Shown one piece after another: positions 8,805 through 17,747 of a stretch of DNA of 64,000 bases. The notes below the pieces were generated by a model that worked only from the letters and a program-made list of their open reading frames with translations, ran no database searches and was not told the origin of the DNA. The position numbers and the translations under genes are program-made. The stretch covers positions 3,348,001 through 3,412,000 of the forward strand of contig CBDDPH010000002.1 in the NCBI GenBank assembly GCA_965232265.1, read 5' to 3'. Positions within the stretch are counted from its first letter, which is position 1; every line of letters begins with the position of its first letter. Source of the stretch: VXRD01 sp965232265 (lineage in GTDB: Bacteria > Latescibacterota > UBA2968).

Positions 8805-10880
8805 TTACATCTGCAGGTCATCCAAGAACTCTGACGCAGGTGTAACCCCTGTGATCAACAAATGATCTCGAGCGCGTGTGCATGCCACATAGAGCAAGTG
8901 CCGTTCTGTATCGTAAACCTCTTCGAGGTCCGCACTATCCGCGACAGTTTCAATCCGATCCTGTAGCGGAATAACCTCATCGTCACACGCCATCACTGCA
9001 ACAGCGCGAAACTCCAATCCCTTCGCCAGATGCATCGTGCTTATCGATACGCAGTCCTTATCCTTTCCATCGCTTTCGTCCAAAACCTGAAAAGAGAACC
9101 CGGCATCTTGTACCGCCTCGCGCGCTCGGTTTAGTTCCTCCGCTGAACGCACAAATACCCCCATCTCATGAGCATCCACGCCTTTGTCTCTGCACGCCTG
9201 CAACCACGTTCCCACAGCCTTACTCTCTTCATCCTCGGTCTCAAAGAAGTCTATTGTCGGCGGCTCGCCATTAAATGCAGAGACCGTTCCCCTGCGATCC
9301 TCAACATTGCCATCCACATCGGCAACTTCGGGACCCAGCAAACGATCTGCTTGCACCCGGATTTGATGAGATGTTCGATAGTTGATTTTGAGCGTCCGGG
9401 ATCTCCCGCGAATATCGACACCCAGGGCTTTCCATGAAAATGGCGTTTGGAAAATCCTCTGCCCCAGGTCGCCCGCAAAAAAGAGACTATTTGGCCGTTG
9501 GTCGCCCAACGCCGCGAGAAAACGCAGTTGGGCAACACTGATGTCTTGCGCCTCATCTACAATAGCGAAGTCAAACGGCGGATGCCGACGATCTTTCAAC
9601 TTCTCAGCGAGCAAGCCGAACATGCCAGCTCGGGTCACCAATCCCTGATCCTGAAGCTGAACCTTCACCTGCTCAAAAATAGACCAGAGTATTGACCGCT
9701 GTGCCACGGACAGGCGCGTCTTGCGCCCAAGCCGCCTGATATCGCGATAGGCTTCCCAGCTATCCAACTGCCATGCATCAACGACATTTTCCCACTCGCT
9801 CAGCAAGAAACGGGGACTGAATTGATGCGCCTCCCCCTCGTCTGCTGCTTTCGCCAGAAACGCCCGAATAATCTCCTGCGTTGCGATCTTTGGCGCACCA
9901 AACTGCGCCCGATAAAGCCGCTCGCCAACCGTATCAATGGCATTGACCTCCACGCGCTCTGCAAGCCGGGGTTCATTTTGAATCAACCGCCTGAGTTTGG
10001 TATGTAGCGCATGAGCCAGTGTGTCGGAGAATGTGGTGAGCAGCACCATCGCATCCGGATGAGCACGCACGAGAAACGCAGCGCGGTGAATAGCCACAAC
10101 AGTTTTTCCCGTACCCGCCGTACCGGACACGCGAAACGGGCCGTTATAGTCCCTCTCAACAACTTCCCGCTGCGCCGGATGAAGAAAAATCGCCCACTTC
10201 TCCCAGGGATAGTCAAGCGCGCGCTCCAATTCTGCCACATTTGTCATCAACCGGAAACGACGCTGTGCATCGGGATGATCAAAGGGATCGGTAGTAGTAA
10301 CAGGCTGTGTTATCTGCGGCGTTCCACCAACAGCCAGTTCGAACACCGCCTCCCCCGCCTCATCCGGCAAATGCTCAACCAATTCTAGTAAGCCCTCTTC
10401 ATCCGCATTCCGCACATCATCCAACCACTCGGGTGGCACACCATAGCCCAGCAAATCGCTCTCTGGGACATCAGTGAGCAAAGGCAGCTTGTACTGGTAC
10501 TGTACTTCTTGCTTAGCCACCATATATTGGGGCACTGCAATTTCTTGAACAATCTCGCGCACCTCAACCAATTGTGCTGCGCCGGTCCTGGGATGGGTGT
10601 CCAGCTTGCGCCGTGCAGCCCACTGATAGGCATTGTCGTGATGATCCACATAGCACAGCAACAGACTATTCCGAGTCCGATGCACAATGATTCGGACATC
10701 TCGGCTGACGCGCACAGACCAGAAATTCGAATCTCTGGTTCTATCCAACTTGTGGAATTGCAATCCCGGCTGCGCTGGATTCAATTGCAAATCAAAGGCC
10801 GTGGTCTTCACAGCCTTCTGCTCATTACCAGTCAGCCTGGCGAGGCTATCAGTGAAAGTATGGGCGATGCGGAAATTCAT
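8805..10880 (-). CDS. UvrD/Rep-like superfamily 1 helicase with N-terminal RelE/ParE-like domain
   Basis: 691 residues. Residues 1-95 look like a RelE/ParE-fold unit (FWSVRVSRDVRIIVHRTRNS, then CYVDHHDNAYQWAARRKL). After a linker comes a complete UvrD-like motor: Walker A GTAGTGKT (253-260), Walker B VDEAQD (441-446), motif IV INYRTSHQI (~499-507), motif V STMHLAKGLEF and motif VI LYVACTRARDHLL. It should unwind DNA using ATP; the N-terminal unit could bind RNA/ribosomes or an interaction partner. The start ATG lies one base after the stop of the protease gene (TGAGATG), so translation is coupled. It is the last gene of the AAA-protease-helicase operon. The RelE-like catalytic residues were not identified, so toxicity is unproven. 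Confidence 0.85.
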   Translation of the reverse strand: MNFRIAHTFTDSLARLTGNEQKAVKTTAFDLQLNPAQPGLQFHKLDRTRDSNFWSVRVSRDVRIIVHRTRNSLLLCYVDHHDNAYQWAARRKLDTHPRTGAAQLVEVREIVQEIAVPQYMVAKQEVQYQYKLPLLTDVPESDLLGYGVPPEWLDDVRNADEEGLLELVEHLPDEAGEAVFELAVGGTPQITQPVTTTDPFDHPDAQRRFRLMTNVAELERALDYPWEKWAIFLHPAQREVVERDYNGPFRVSGTAGTGKTVVAIHRAAFLVRAHPDAMVLLTTFSDTLAHALHTKLRRLIQNEPRLAERVEVNAIDTVGERLYRAQFGAPKIATQEIIRAFLAKAADEGEAHQFSPRFLLSEWENVVDAWQLDSWEAYRDIRRLGRKTRLSVAQRSILWSIFEQVKVQLQDQGLVTRAGMFGLLAEKLKDRRHPPFDFAIVDEAQDISVAQLRFLAALGDQRPNSLFFAGDLGQRIFQTPFSWKALGVDIRGRSRTLKINYRTSHQIRVQADRLLGPEVADVDGNVEDRRGTVSAFNGEPPTIDFFETEDEESKAVGTWLQACRDKGVDAHEMGVFVRSAEELNRAREAVQDAGFSFQVLDESDGKDKDCVSISTMHLAKGLEFRAVAVMACDDEVIPLQDRIETVADSADLEEVYDTERHLLYVACTRARDHLLITGVTPASEFLDDLQM

Positions 10881-10881
10881 C

Positions 10882-13416
10882 TCAGAACTCGACTTTAACC
10901 GGTGTAGCGGTCAGGTTCTCGACCTCAGTATATAGATCCACATCAACCTCTGGAGCCTTAATACTGACGACTAGGGCGTATCGGGCTGTTTGATCATATC
11001 TTTCCAGCGAGTGCCGTGTCTTCCACCAGCCGAGGGCAGGATAGACGGCGATATTTCCCCTGCTTGCAAGCTCCGCAGCAGTCCCTTTCCAAATATCACT
11101 GTGCAACGAACCTCTGTGGCGCCCCTGAGGTCCGATCAACCAGTGCGGATCGTTGCCGCTATAGCGGACTCCTTCCTCCTCATCTCTTGCCGCTAAGTTG
11201 ATCCGTTTCCGAAAATCGTCTATCGATTCGAGTGGACGTTTTACGTCGAAACGGAGACCATACGATTCATAGCGATAGCGCGAACGGACGCCTCGTCGCG
11301 ATGGGTTTGGCTCAATAAAATAGGAAAGCGTGACTCGCATCTCAACCGGCGTTTCTCCTAAACGCTCCAGAACATCGCGTGGCCAGGGTAGATCGTGAAA
11401 ATGCATGTCGCGAAAGGTCGGCAACTTGCCTGGCTCGCGTTTGAAGGGATGCAACCTCTCCTCAACCACCATAGTCAAAGAGTTCCCAACACTCCAGAGT
11501 GCGCGGTCAAGATCCGGTACACCAAAGCCACACCGCCGCAGAAGACGCCGGTAATCCTTTTTTGATGGATTATCGGGTAGAAACTGACGCTTCATAGTAT
11601 TCGTCCACTCTGCTGAATGTACGATTAGAGCACGAACTGTCTCCGGCCAAAATTCGGGATAGACAACCAGCACTTGTGCAGCGAGCCGGGCCGCAAGTGC
11701 CGTAGCCGCGCTGGTAGCATTGGTCGTAGTAAAGGACCGATCTGCCGGTTGGTTATTAGTTGTCAACAGGCTGAGACTGGACATATCTACAGGTCCCAGT
11801 GAGTTCTTACCGACATTGCCGCCTTCAAGAACAATGTCTGGCTTCAACGGCCAGTGATCCTGCCATATTAATGAGGTTGTACTAAAAGGACTCAGACCAC
11901 CTCCCGGTGCGACTGGCATATAATCGCTCGCATCTGGCTCAGTTATCCGCACGAGATCGGTATAGGCACCAACTGTGAGCGCATTCCAGGCTTGAGCGGG
12001 ATCATGTATGCCATCCGTGTCGTTGCTGTGAGGATATTCCATCCATGCTTTGTTGTCCGTATTCCCAGCGGCCACCACAAATAGCCGCGGATTAGCTCCA
12101 TATCCATTAACATCTATCGACAGCGAATCAATCATCGCCGACCAGGCTGATGGCTGCCCCCGATCTCGATTGTCACGGGCCGTTATAGGCATCCCGAAGA
12201 CCCTCCGCCGAATTGAAGCGGTGATTTCGGGGCGCGCAACAGCTTCTGCCGTCAAATACCCATGGTAATGGGGATTCGTTCCAGTTGCGCCATCCTGAGA
12301 CAATAGCTTTACCGATTCGAGGCGATGATTGATTTCCACGGGATTGCTGCCAGCGAGAATATGAGTCAAGTTTCCTGCAAGAGCCAATCCAGCCATCCAT
12401 GTTCCATGGCCGTTATTATCATCGGTACCCCAACCTGGCTCAACTGTATGGAGATCGTCGGAAGCAAGCGCAGGGGCAAGTAGCCTATGACCACGATTGA
12501 CGCCCGTATCAAGCAGACAGACATAAGGCGTCTGGTCGGTCTCATCTGCAAATTGGGTCCGATCCAGCATATCATCAAGCCATTCAATCTGCTCATTAGC
12601 TGGCGAAGAGTCAAAAAAATCCGCTGTCTCTTTTGGACGTCGCAATTCGGCAATACTATTGAGTGTCACGATAGAGCGCTGCATCTGATTGACGGACGCA
12701 TAGACCAAAAGCACAGTGCGCTCGGGAAATTTTAGTTCTCCTTGTGCTACCTCCATTTCTTGATCTTTGGTTCGCAGAAGAAACGCATCAACCACTGCCT
12801 GTCGATCTCCTCGGACGGGCAGCCACACTTCCCACCAAAGCGATCCCTCTTCAGCATCGGGGAACTCTTCTTTAGCGTCTGTCCAGAGTGCCTGGAGGCT
12901 TGCTGATCTGATCGCAGAAATCGCATCCAGCAATCCGTGGTTCTTTGGTCCAGTCTTTGTATCTTTAGACTCGTCGAGGTATGCTTTAATCAGATTTTCA
13001 AATATATCCAGCTTGCCATCGGGTACGAAGACAGTAGCAAGAGTTCGATTTTCCTCATGACGTACATTCAGCAGTTCAATCCCAGAACGCTCTCGATTCA
13101 ATCTCTCAAAGGCCAATTCGGTGTAACGCTCTCGGGCCAATCTCTCAAAGGCCAACTCGATGTCTGGAAAACTCTCAAACTCAACTTGAAGCCCCAGCCC
13201 TTCGTAAATTCCCGCGTCCTGATAGGCTTTTCGAGCCAAATCCGTCTTATCCCGAAGTTCATCAATCTGTTGCAGCAACACACCGCCATGCTGCAACCGG
13301 TTCCGCCCCGGTACTTTTGAACCTCCCCCGCCTTGTCGTCGTGAACGATACGGCTCTGGTCTTGTAACTCCTTCGAGTATAAAATGTCGATATTGTCCTT
13401 CGGTTCCTTCCGCCAT
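10882..13416 (-). CDS. subtilisin-like (S8) serine protease of an AAA-protease module
   Basis: 844 residues with a long N-terminal region (1-290) of unknown fold, then a subtilase domain: Asp 303 (YVCLLDTGVNRGH), His 337 (NNGHGTWMAG), oxyanion Asn 452 (VVAAGN) and Ser 569 (TNATSAATALAAR). All catalytic residues are present. There is no signal peptide, so it acts in the cytoplasm. Residues ~87-110 hold a tandem duplication (ELAFERLARERY / ELAFERLNRERS). It starts 20 bases after the AAA gene, with AAGGAG upstream, and is coupled to the helicase. Cytoplasmic subtilases paired with an AAA ATPase recur in bacterial accessory islands and probably cleave a protein target on activation; the target here is unknown. 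Confidence 0.88.
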   Translation of the reverse strand: MAEGTEGQYRHFILEGVTRPEPYRSRRQGGGGSKVPGRNRLQHGGVLLQQIDELRDKTDLARKAYQDAGIYEGLGLQVEFESFPDIELAFERLARERYTELAFERLNRERSGIELLNVRHEENRTLATVFVPDGKLDIFENLIKAYLDESKDTKTGPKNHGLLDAISAIRSASLQALWTDAKEEFPDAEEGSLWWEVWLPVRGDRQAVVDAFLLRTKDQEMEVAQGELKFPERTVLLVYASVNQMQRSIVTLNSIAELRRPKETADFFDSSPANEQIEWLDDMLDRTQFADETDQTPYVCLLDTGVNRGHRLLAPALASDDLHTVEPGWGTDDNNGHGTWMAGLALAGNLTHILAGSNPVEINHRLESVKLLSQDGATGTNPHYHGYLTAEAVARPEITASIRRRVFGMPITARDNRDRGQPSAWSAMIDSLSIDVNGYGANPRLFVVAAGNTDNKAWMEYPHSNDTDGIHDPAQAWNALTVGAYTDLVRITEPDASDYMPVAPGGGLSPFSTTSLIWQDHWPLKPDIVLEGGNVGKNSLGPVDMSSLSLLTTNNQPADRSFTTTNATSAATALAARLAAQVLVVYPEFWPETVRALIVHSAEWTNTMKRQFLPDNPSKKDYRRLLRRCGFGVPDLDRALWSVGNSLTMVVEERLHPFKREPGKLPTFRDMHFHDLPWPRDVLERLGETPVEMRVTLSYFIEPNPSRRGVRSRYRYESYGLRFDVKRPLESIDDFRKRINLAARDEEEGVRYSGNDPHWLIGPQGRHRGSLHSDIWKGTAAELASRGNIAVYPALGWWKTRHSLERYDQTARYALVVSIKAPEVDVDLYTEVENLTATPVKVEF

Positions 13417-13436
13417 TTGCGACCGTACTCCTTTTG

Positions 13437-14426
13437 TTATTCGCTTTTATTTTTTAATCTCTCAGCGACGCTTTTGCGCTCGATAAGCATAGTCTCGATA
13501 TCTGCTATACGAACCCGAGCACGATCATGGATCAGCGCATCTTTCAAGGCTTCATTCGCAGCGCGGGTAACTTCAGCGTAGCTTAATCCCATAGCCAAGT
13601 CTGCCAAATTCTCCCACTGGATCCTCTTGACGGCATTTCCAGCGAGGCGGATTTTCAAGAGCTTTGCGATCTGTGATTTATCGGGCAGGTCGTAGTGCAG
13701 AATATCGTCGAATCGGCGGAAGAGCGCATGATCAAGTATTCCGGGATGATTCGTCGCCGCTACGACGAGGCTATGGGAGCGATCCTGTTCAATCATCTGC
13801 AAAAAGCTGTTCAACACGCGACGTATCTCGCCCACATCGTTGGTGAGTCCACGCTGCGAACCGATAGCATCGAACTCGTCAAAAAAATAAATACCCCGGG
13901 TTCGGCTGGTAGCATCGAATATCTGCCGCAGCTTGGCCGCAGTTTCCCCCATGTACTTGGTGATAAGGCCATCAAGACGGACTTGAAAGAGAGGAAGACC
14001 GAGTTCTCCGGCAAGGACAGACGCGGTTAGCGTCTTGCCTGTGCCAGGAGGGCCTGTCAGCAACAACTTACGCCTGGGTGTAAGGCCATGCTCCACAATA
14101 CGACCAGCATGACGTTGCTCTCGAATAACACGCTTTATCTGCTGGCCGAGAACATCACTCAGAATCATATCGCCCAGTCGAGCCTTCGGGTAAGAGGCTT
14201 CCAGTAAGTTCGCTAACTCACCAGATGGACGACCAATCGGCACTAAAGAACCCACGCCACGGCGACCCTTGGCTTCGTCAATCATGGTCCGCATTTCTTT
14301 AGCGAGCTTGCCGTGGCCCAGTTTCGCTTCGTGGGCGGCAACCTGCATAGCGACCGAGAAAAAGCGGTCGTCGTCACCTTCCATGTGCGATTTCAGCAAT
14401 GCTTTGAGTTGCTCTGCGTTAGCCAT
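13437..14426 (-). CDS. AAA+ ATPase paired with the S8 protease
   Basis: 329 residues from ATG 14426, chosen for the GGGAGAT ribosome site eight bases upstream; an in-frame TTG 24 bases earlier is less likely. A helical N-terminus (~1-80) is followed by a classic AAA module of the FtsH/spastin type: Walker A LTGPPGTGKT (~123-132), a pore-loop-like KYMGET, Walker B YFFDEFDAIGS (~180-190), sensor 1 ATNH and arginine-finger-like FRRFDD. It should form an ATP-driven ring that remodels or delivers proteins to the neighbouring protease. First gene of the three-gene module; the nearest upstream gene is the type III methylase, 370 bases away, across a mod-like remnant. Confidence 0.88.
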   Translation of the reverse strand: MANAEQLKALLKSHMEGDDDRFFSVAMQVAAHEAKLGHGKLAKEMRTMIDEAKGRRGVGSLVPIGRPSGELANLLEASYPKARLGDMILSDVLGQQIKRVIREQRHAGRIVEHGLTPRRKLLLTGPPGTGKTLTASVLAGELGLPLFQVRLDGLITKYMGETAAKLRQIFDATSRTRGIYFFDEFDAIGSQRGLTNDVGEIRRVLNSFLQMIEQDRSHSLVVAATNHPGILDHALFRRFDDILHYDLPDKSQIAKLLKIRLAGNAVKRIQWENLADLAMGLSYAEVTRAANEALKDALIHDRARVRIADIETMLIERKSVAERLKNKSE

Positions 14427-14456
14427 GACATATCTCCCTTTAAGGGACAAGCGGCT

Positions 14457-14543
14457 TTACACCCGAAACTCTTTCGTCACCTCGTCACCAATGTGATTGA
14501 TCACCTTCACAGCGATGCGACTGGATTTTAGTATGTCGAAAGT
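14457..14543 (-). pseudogene. C-terminal remnant of a second type III Mod gene
   Basis: On the minus strand these codons read TFDILKSSRIAVKVINHIG, then DEVTKEFRV and a stop. The same stretch ends the intact mod gene next door (SGRIAVKVINHLG, DEVMKVFRV). The DNA is alike but clearly diverged, so this is an older or foreign copy, not a recent duplication. No start or catalytic part remains. It shows that another mod gene once ended here, or that the AAA-protease-helicase cassette arrived with a piece of mod at its border. Confidence 0.8.
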
Positions 14544-14795
14544 CGGAATATGTCGCTGTCGAGGGCTCCCCACTGGCATACCCTTTCAGCTTCCTTGATA
14601 ACTGACTCAACGTCTGGTTTATTCGAGAAGATTACAGCATCAGGGGAGGTACTTGTGATTTGGGAAATGCCACAAGTTAAGGGAGGGAGGCGCATTATCA
14701 TAACGAAAAATTAAGCAATTGTTTCCATCTTGACAATGATAACGGTATCTTTTTTCTATATTTAGGATATGAGGACTATCATCGTGATCTAATCC
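14544..14795. other. gap between the mod gene and mod remnant, possible tiny ORF
   Basis: AT-richer than the flanking genes. On the minus strand an open frame from ATG 14695 to a stop at 14528 (55 residues) contains protein-like text (PDAVIFSNKPDVESVIKEAE) and overlaps the mod remnant in another frame. It lacks a clear ribosome site. It may be a degraded gene piece. No promoter or hairpin is convincing here. Confidence 0.35.
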
Positions 14796-17747
14796 TCACA
14801 CTCGAAACACCTTCATCACTTCATCCCCCAGATGATTGATCACCTTCACAGCGATGCGGCCGGATTTTGGCTTGTCGAAAGGTCGGGATGTATCGCTTTT
14901 GAGCGTGGCCCAGGCTTCCGGATTGATTTCGGATTTGAGGGTGGTCTTGAGGGATTTGTACGGATCATTTGCACCGAGAAAATAGGCGTGACGGGCGAAA
15001 AAACTCTCCTCGTTGTAATCGGTATCGACGAACCAGCAGGCGATATCCCCGGTGTCGTCACTGCGAATATCGCCAGTGTTGGGATGGAACACATCCACGC
15101 CATTGATCTTAACCTTAATTTTGCTGTCATCAGCATCGAGAATATCGATATCCGGTTCACCAAAGATGACAAATAAATTCCCCTTGCCCGTATTCTTCAA
15201 ATCATCGGCCATGTGGAGATCGGCATTCATCCGCGCTTTGAGTACTGGAATGCGTCCGAGCTTGTTAAACTCTGAGGCATGCGCTTCGTAGTTAAAGGCG
15301 CAAGCGACCAAAACATCAAAATCAGCTTCTGCAGCCTCGCGTGCAGCTTGCACGAGATCGGGACGCGCAACCGTGCCAAATTCCGGGCCAATGAAAATAC
15401 CCGCGCGCTTCTGGATCCCGGAATCCTCGTCGCCCTCAAAATAGGTCCCCTCAGCACAGACGAGATCACCTGGCCATGGCCTGATCCCAGAGAACGAGAT
15501 CCGATCCTCTTTGTGCGCCTGCTGAACCCCAGCGGTCTTGAGATGCTCCAGAATCATCGTGGCAAAATCCTGATTGGAACTGCTATCGAACTCACCCCCA
15601 TAGCCGAGCTTGGCTTCCGCGACATTGTCGATGAGTTCATCATGCTCATCAACACCCAACAAGCGATGTGGGGACAGGCTATCTACCGTGAACGGCCCCG
15701 CAACGCGCACCTTATTTCGATCCTCATAAGGCTTGTCGTAGAGGTACTCATAGTCCGCCTTCGCCGCGATAGAGGCATCGATCTCCTTTTGCCGCGCGAT
15801 CCGCTGCGCCCACCATTGACGGTGGCATGCAATCGCCTCCGCATCTGTCCACATATCAAACGGCGTATCCGGCACAACCTCCAAGGTGTACGCACGGCCC
15901 AAAGTGCTGTTAATCTCAGCCAAAGCACTCGCCTTTGTGCGGTCAGTCTTTGCCTGCTGAAGCCTTTGCAACGCCTTCGCCGCTGGCTCTGGCCAAGGAT
16001 CGCCCGCCTCGCGCGGAATCTCCCACTCCCCCCATACCTTGCCGAGTATGCTGTTTAATTTTTCACGCAACGGTTCCAACTTCTTCTGGAAATCCTCCCA
16101 GATCACATCAATCTCTGCATTGTTGGCAATAGCCCTGAGCGTGATATGCGGCACGCGCTCGTAAACAAAGCCCTGGCGGATGTCGTTATAGGTGGCAACA
16201 TCGGAAGGTGCCCTGCGCTCAATCTCCGCCTCTTTCAACTGCCCCTCGCGGCTGTCAGAAAGCAAATAATAGGGATACCGTGCCCCCATGATCCGCGCAC
16301 GCGCCAACGCCAGCGCAACACGAGAAGTATCAATCGTAATCCAGCGCCGCCCCCACTGCTCAGCGACATAAGCAGTCGTCCCAGAGCCACAAGTGGGGTC
16401 GAGGACGAGATCGCCGGGATCGGTGGTCATGAGGATACAACGTTGAACAATACGTGAGATTGTTTGAACAACATAAATCTTATCACGTTCAGCAGTCCCC
16501 ATTGTATCTGTCCACATATTACTCAATGGAGTCGCCGCGAAATCGTTTAGAAAAAGCCGATAATTTACAAAAGATCTAGTACGAAAAATTCTGCCAGCTT
16601 GAGCTAACCGGTTCATCCCTTGTTCCGTAGTTTTCCAATGCTGGTTCTGTTTATGAACAAAAGTTTCTCCTTCGAAGGAAAACTGAAATGGATGACTCGG
16701 AGCACCATCAGATGTAAGCGGCCCTCCAAGATATAGTCTTGCGCCTTCAGGCAATTCAATACTTCCATCTTTATTCATTAATTTTGATACAGGGCAGCTC
16801 TCTCCTGAAGCTAAGAGGCAGGATTTATATCTTTCCCCGGATCCCTCCCCAAATACTTTTTCTACAAATAGAGGACGATATTTAAGATAAGTTTGGTTTC
16901 GAGAATACCAAATGACATAATCACAAATAGATGGGATTGATCCAGAATCAAACCCTCCGGTTTTCTTAAATGCGATAACTGCCACACATTTCTCCTCCCC
17001 AAACACCTCATCCATCACCGCTCGCACCCGATGCACATTCTCGTCTCCAATCTGCACAAAAACCGACCCACTCTCTGTCAACAAATCCCGCGCAACCGTC
17101 AGCCGATCTCGCAGATATGTCAGGTATGAATGAATCCCATCGCGCCATGTATCCCGAAACGCCTTCACCTGCTCCGGCTCGCGCGTGATGTGATCTGCCT
17201 TGCCATCGCGCACATCGCGGCTGGTGGTTGACCATTGGAAGTTGGAGTTGAAGCGGATGCCGTAGGGCGGATCAATGTAGATGCACTGCACCTTGCCGCG
17301 CAGTCCTTCGCGCTCGGCAAGCGATGCCATCACCTGCAAGCTGTCGCCGAGGATCATGCGATTTGACCAGTTGGCGTCGTGCTGATAGAACTCGGTCTGC
17401 GCGTCCTCAGAAGGCAGGCCATTGAAATCGGCGAAAAGGTCAGTCTGAGGCGAAAGATTTTTCGCCCCTACGCGCATCAAATCGTCAATCAGCACCTTGG
17501 GATGCACCTTCTCCTGAATGTACAGAGGTGGTGCCTGTACCACCAAATCTGACCAATCCTGCTCATCCTTGCCGCGCCATACCAACTGGGGATCGAGGTC
17601 GCGATTGCGATGTTTGTAAGCGACCTGAATGGGGCTTCGTTCATCGTCCGCCATCACAGCCTGATACTCGGCTGTGGGAATATTCTTTCGTGAGGCGTCT
17701 TTGTGTCGGATAGTCTCGATTTTTTTTGGTAATCTTCGTTTAGCCAT
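14796..17747 (-). CDS. mod: type III restriction-modification methylase subunit (Mod)
   Basis: 983 residues, long for Mod but typical of the subgroup with an extended C-terminus. It uses S-adenosylmethionine to methylate adenine in the recognition site and guides Res. Motif IV DPPY (159-162, in CIYIDPPYGIRFN) precedes the AdoMet-binding motif I (VLDPTCGSGTTAY), giving the beta-class order of Mod enzymes. The target-recognition region between them (roughly 16,450-17,000) is visibly richer in A+T than the rest of the gene, a sign of domain exchange. Residues ~92-99 (RVGAKNLS) are encoded by a copy of the genome's dispersed palindrome. It starts immediately after the HepT-like stop codon, in one operon with res. 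Confidence 0.93.
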   Translation of the reverse strand: MAKRRLPKKIETIRHKDASRKNIPTAEYQAVMADDERSPIQVAYKHRNRDLDPQLVWRGKDEQDWSDLVVQAPPLYIQEKVHPKVLIDDLMRVGAKNLSPQTDLFADFNGLPSEDAQTEFYQHDANWSNRMILGDSLQVMASLAEREGLRGKVQCIYIDPPYGIRFNSNFQWSTTSRDVRDGKADHITREPEQVKAFRDTWRDGIHSYLTYLRDRLTVARDLLTESGSVFVQIGDENVHRVRAVMDEVFGEEKCVAVIAFKKTGGFDSGSIPSICDYVIWYSRNQTYLKYRPLFVEKVFGEGSGERYKSCLLASGESCPVSKLMNKDGSIELPEGARLYLGGPLTSDGAPSHPFQFSFEGETFVHKQNQHWKTTEQGMNRLAQAGRIFRTRSFVNYRLFLNDFAATPLSNMWTDTMGTAERDKIYVVQTISRIVQRCILMTTDPGDLVLDPTCGSGTTAYVAEQWGRRWITIDTSRVALALARARIMGARYPYYLLSDSREGQLKEAEIERRAPSDVATYNDIRQGFVYERVPHITLRAIANNAEIDVIWEDFQKKLEPLREKLNSILGKVWGEWEIPREAGDPWPEPAAKALQRLQQAKTDRTKASALAEINSTLGRAYTLEVVPDTPFDMWTDAEAIACHRQWWAQRIARQKEIDASIAAKADYEYLYDKPYEDRNKVRVAGPFTVDSLSPHRLLGVDEHDELIDNVAEAKLGYGGEFDSSSNQDFATMILEHLKTAGVQQAHKEDRISFSGIRPWPGDLVCAEGTYFEGDEDSGIQKRAGIFIGPEFGTVARPDLVQAAREAAEADFDVLVACAFNYEAHASEFNKLGRIPVLKARMNADLHMADDLKNTGKGNLFVIFGEPDIDILDADDSKIKVKINGVDVFHPNTGDIRSDDTGDIACWFVDTDYNEESFFARHAYFLGANDPYKSLKTTLKSEINPEAWATLKSDTSRPFDKPKSGRIAVKVINHLGDEVMKVFRV
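17449..17471. repeat. dispersed GGGGCGAAAAAT-type palindrome inside the mod coding frame
   Basis: The reverse strand reads GTAGGGGCGAAAAAT, then CTTTCGCC, matching the intergenic element at 23539-23563 at 22 of 23 positions. Here it is in frame and codes for VGAKNLS in Mod. The other copies at 23539, 29537 and 33737 are between genes or at a gene's end. Either the element inserted into mod, or the intergenic copies and this coding stretch match by chance; chance is unlikely for so long a match. Confidence 0.6.
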
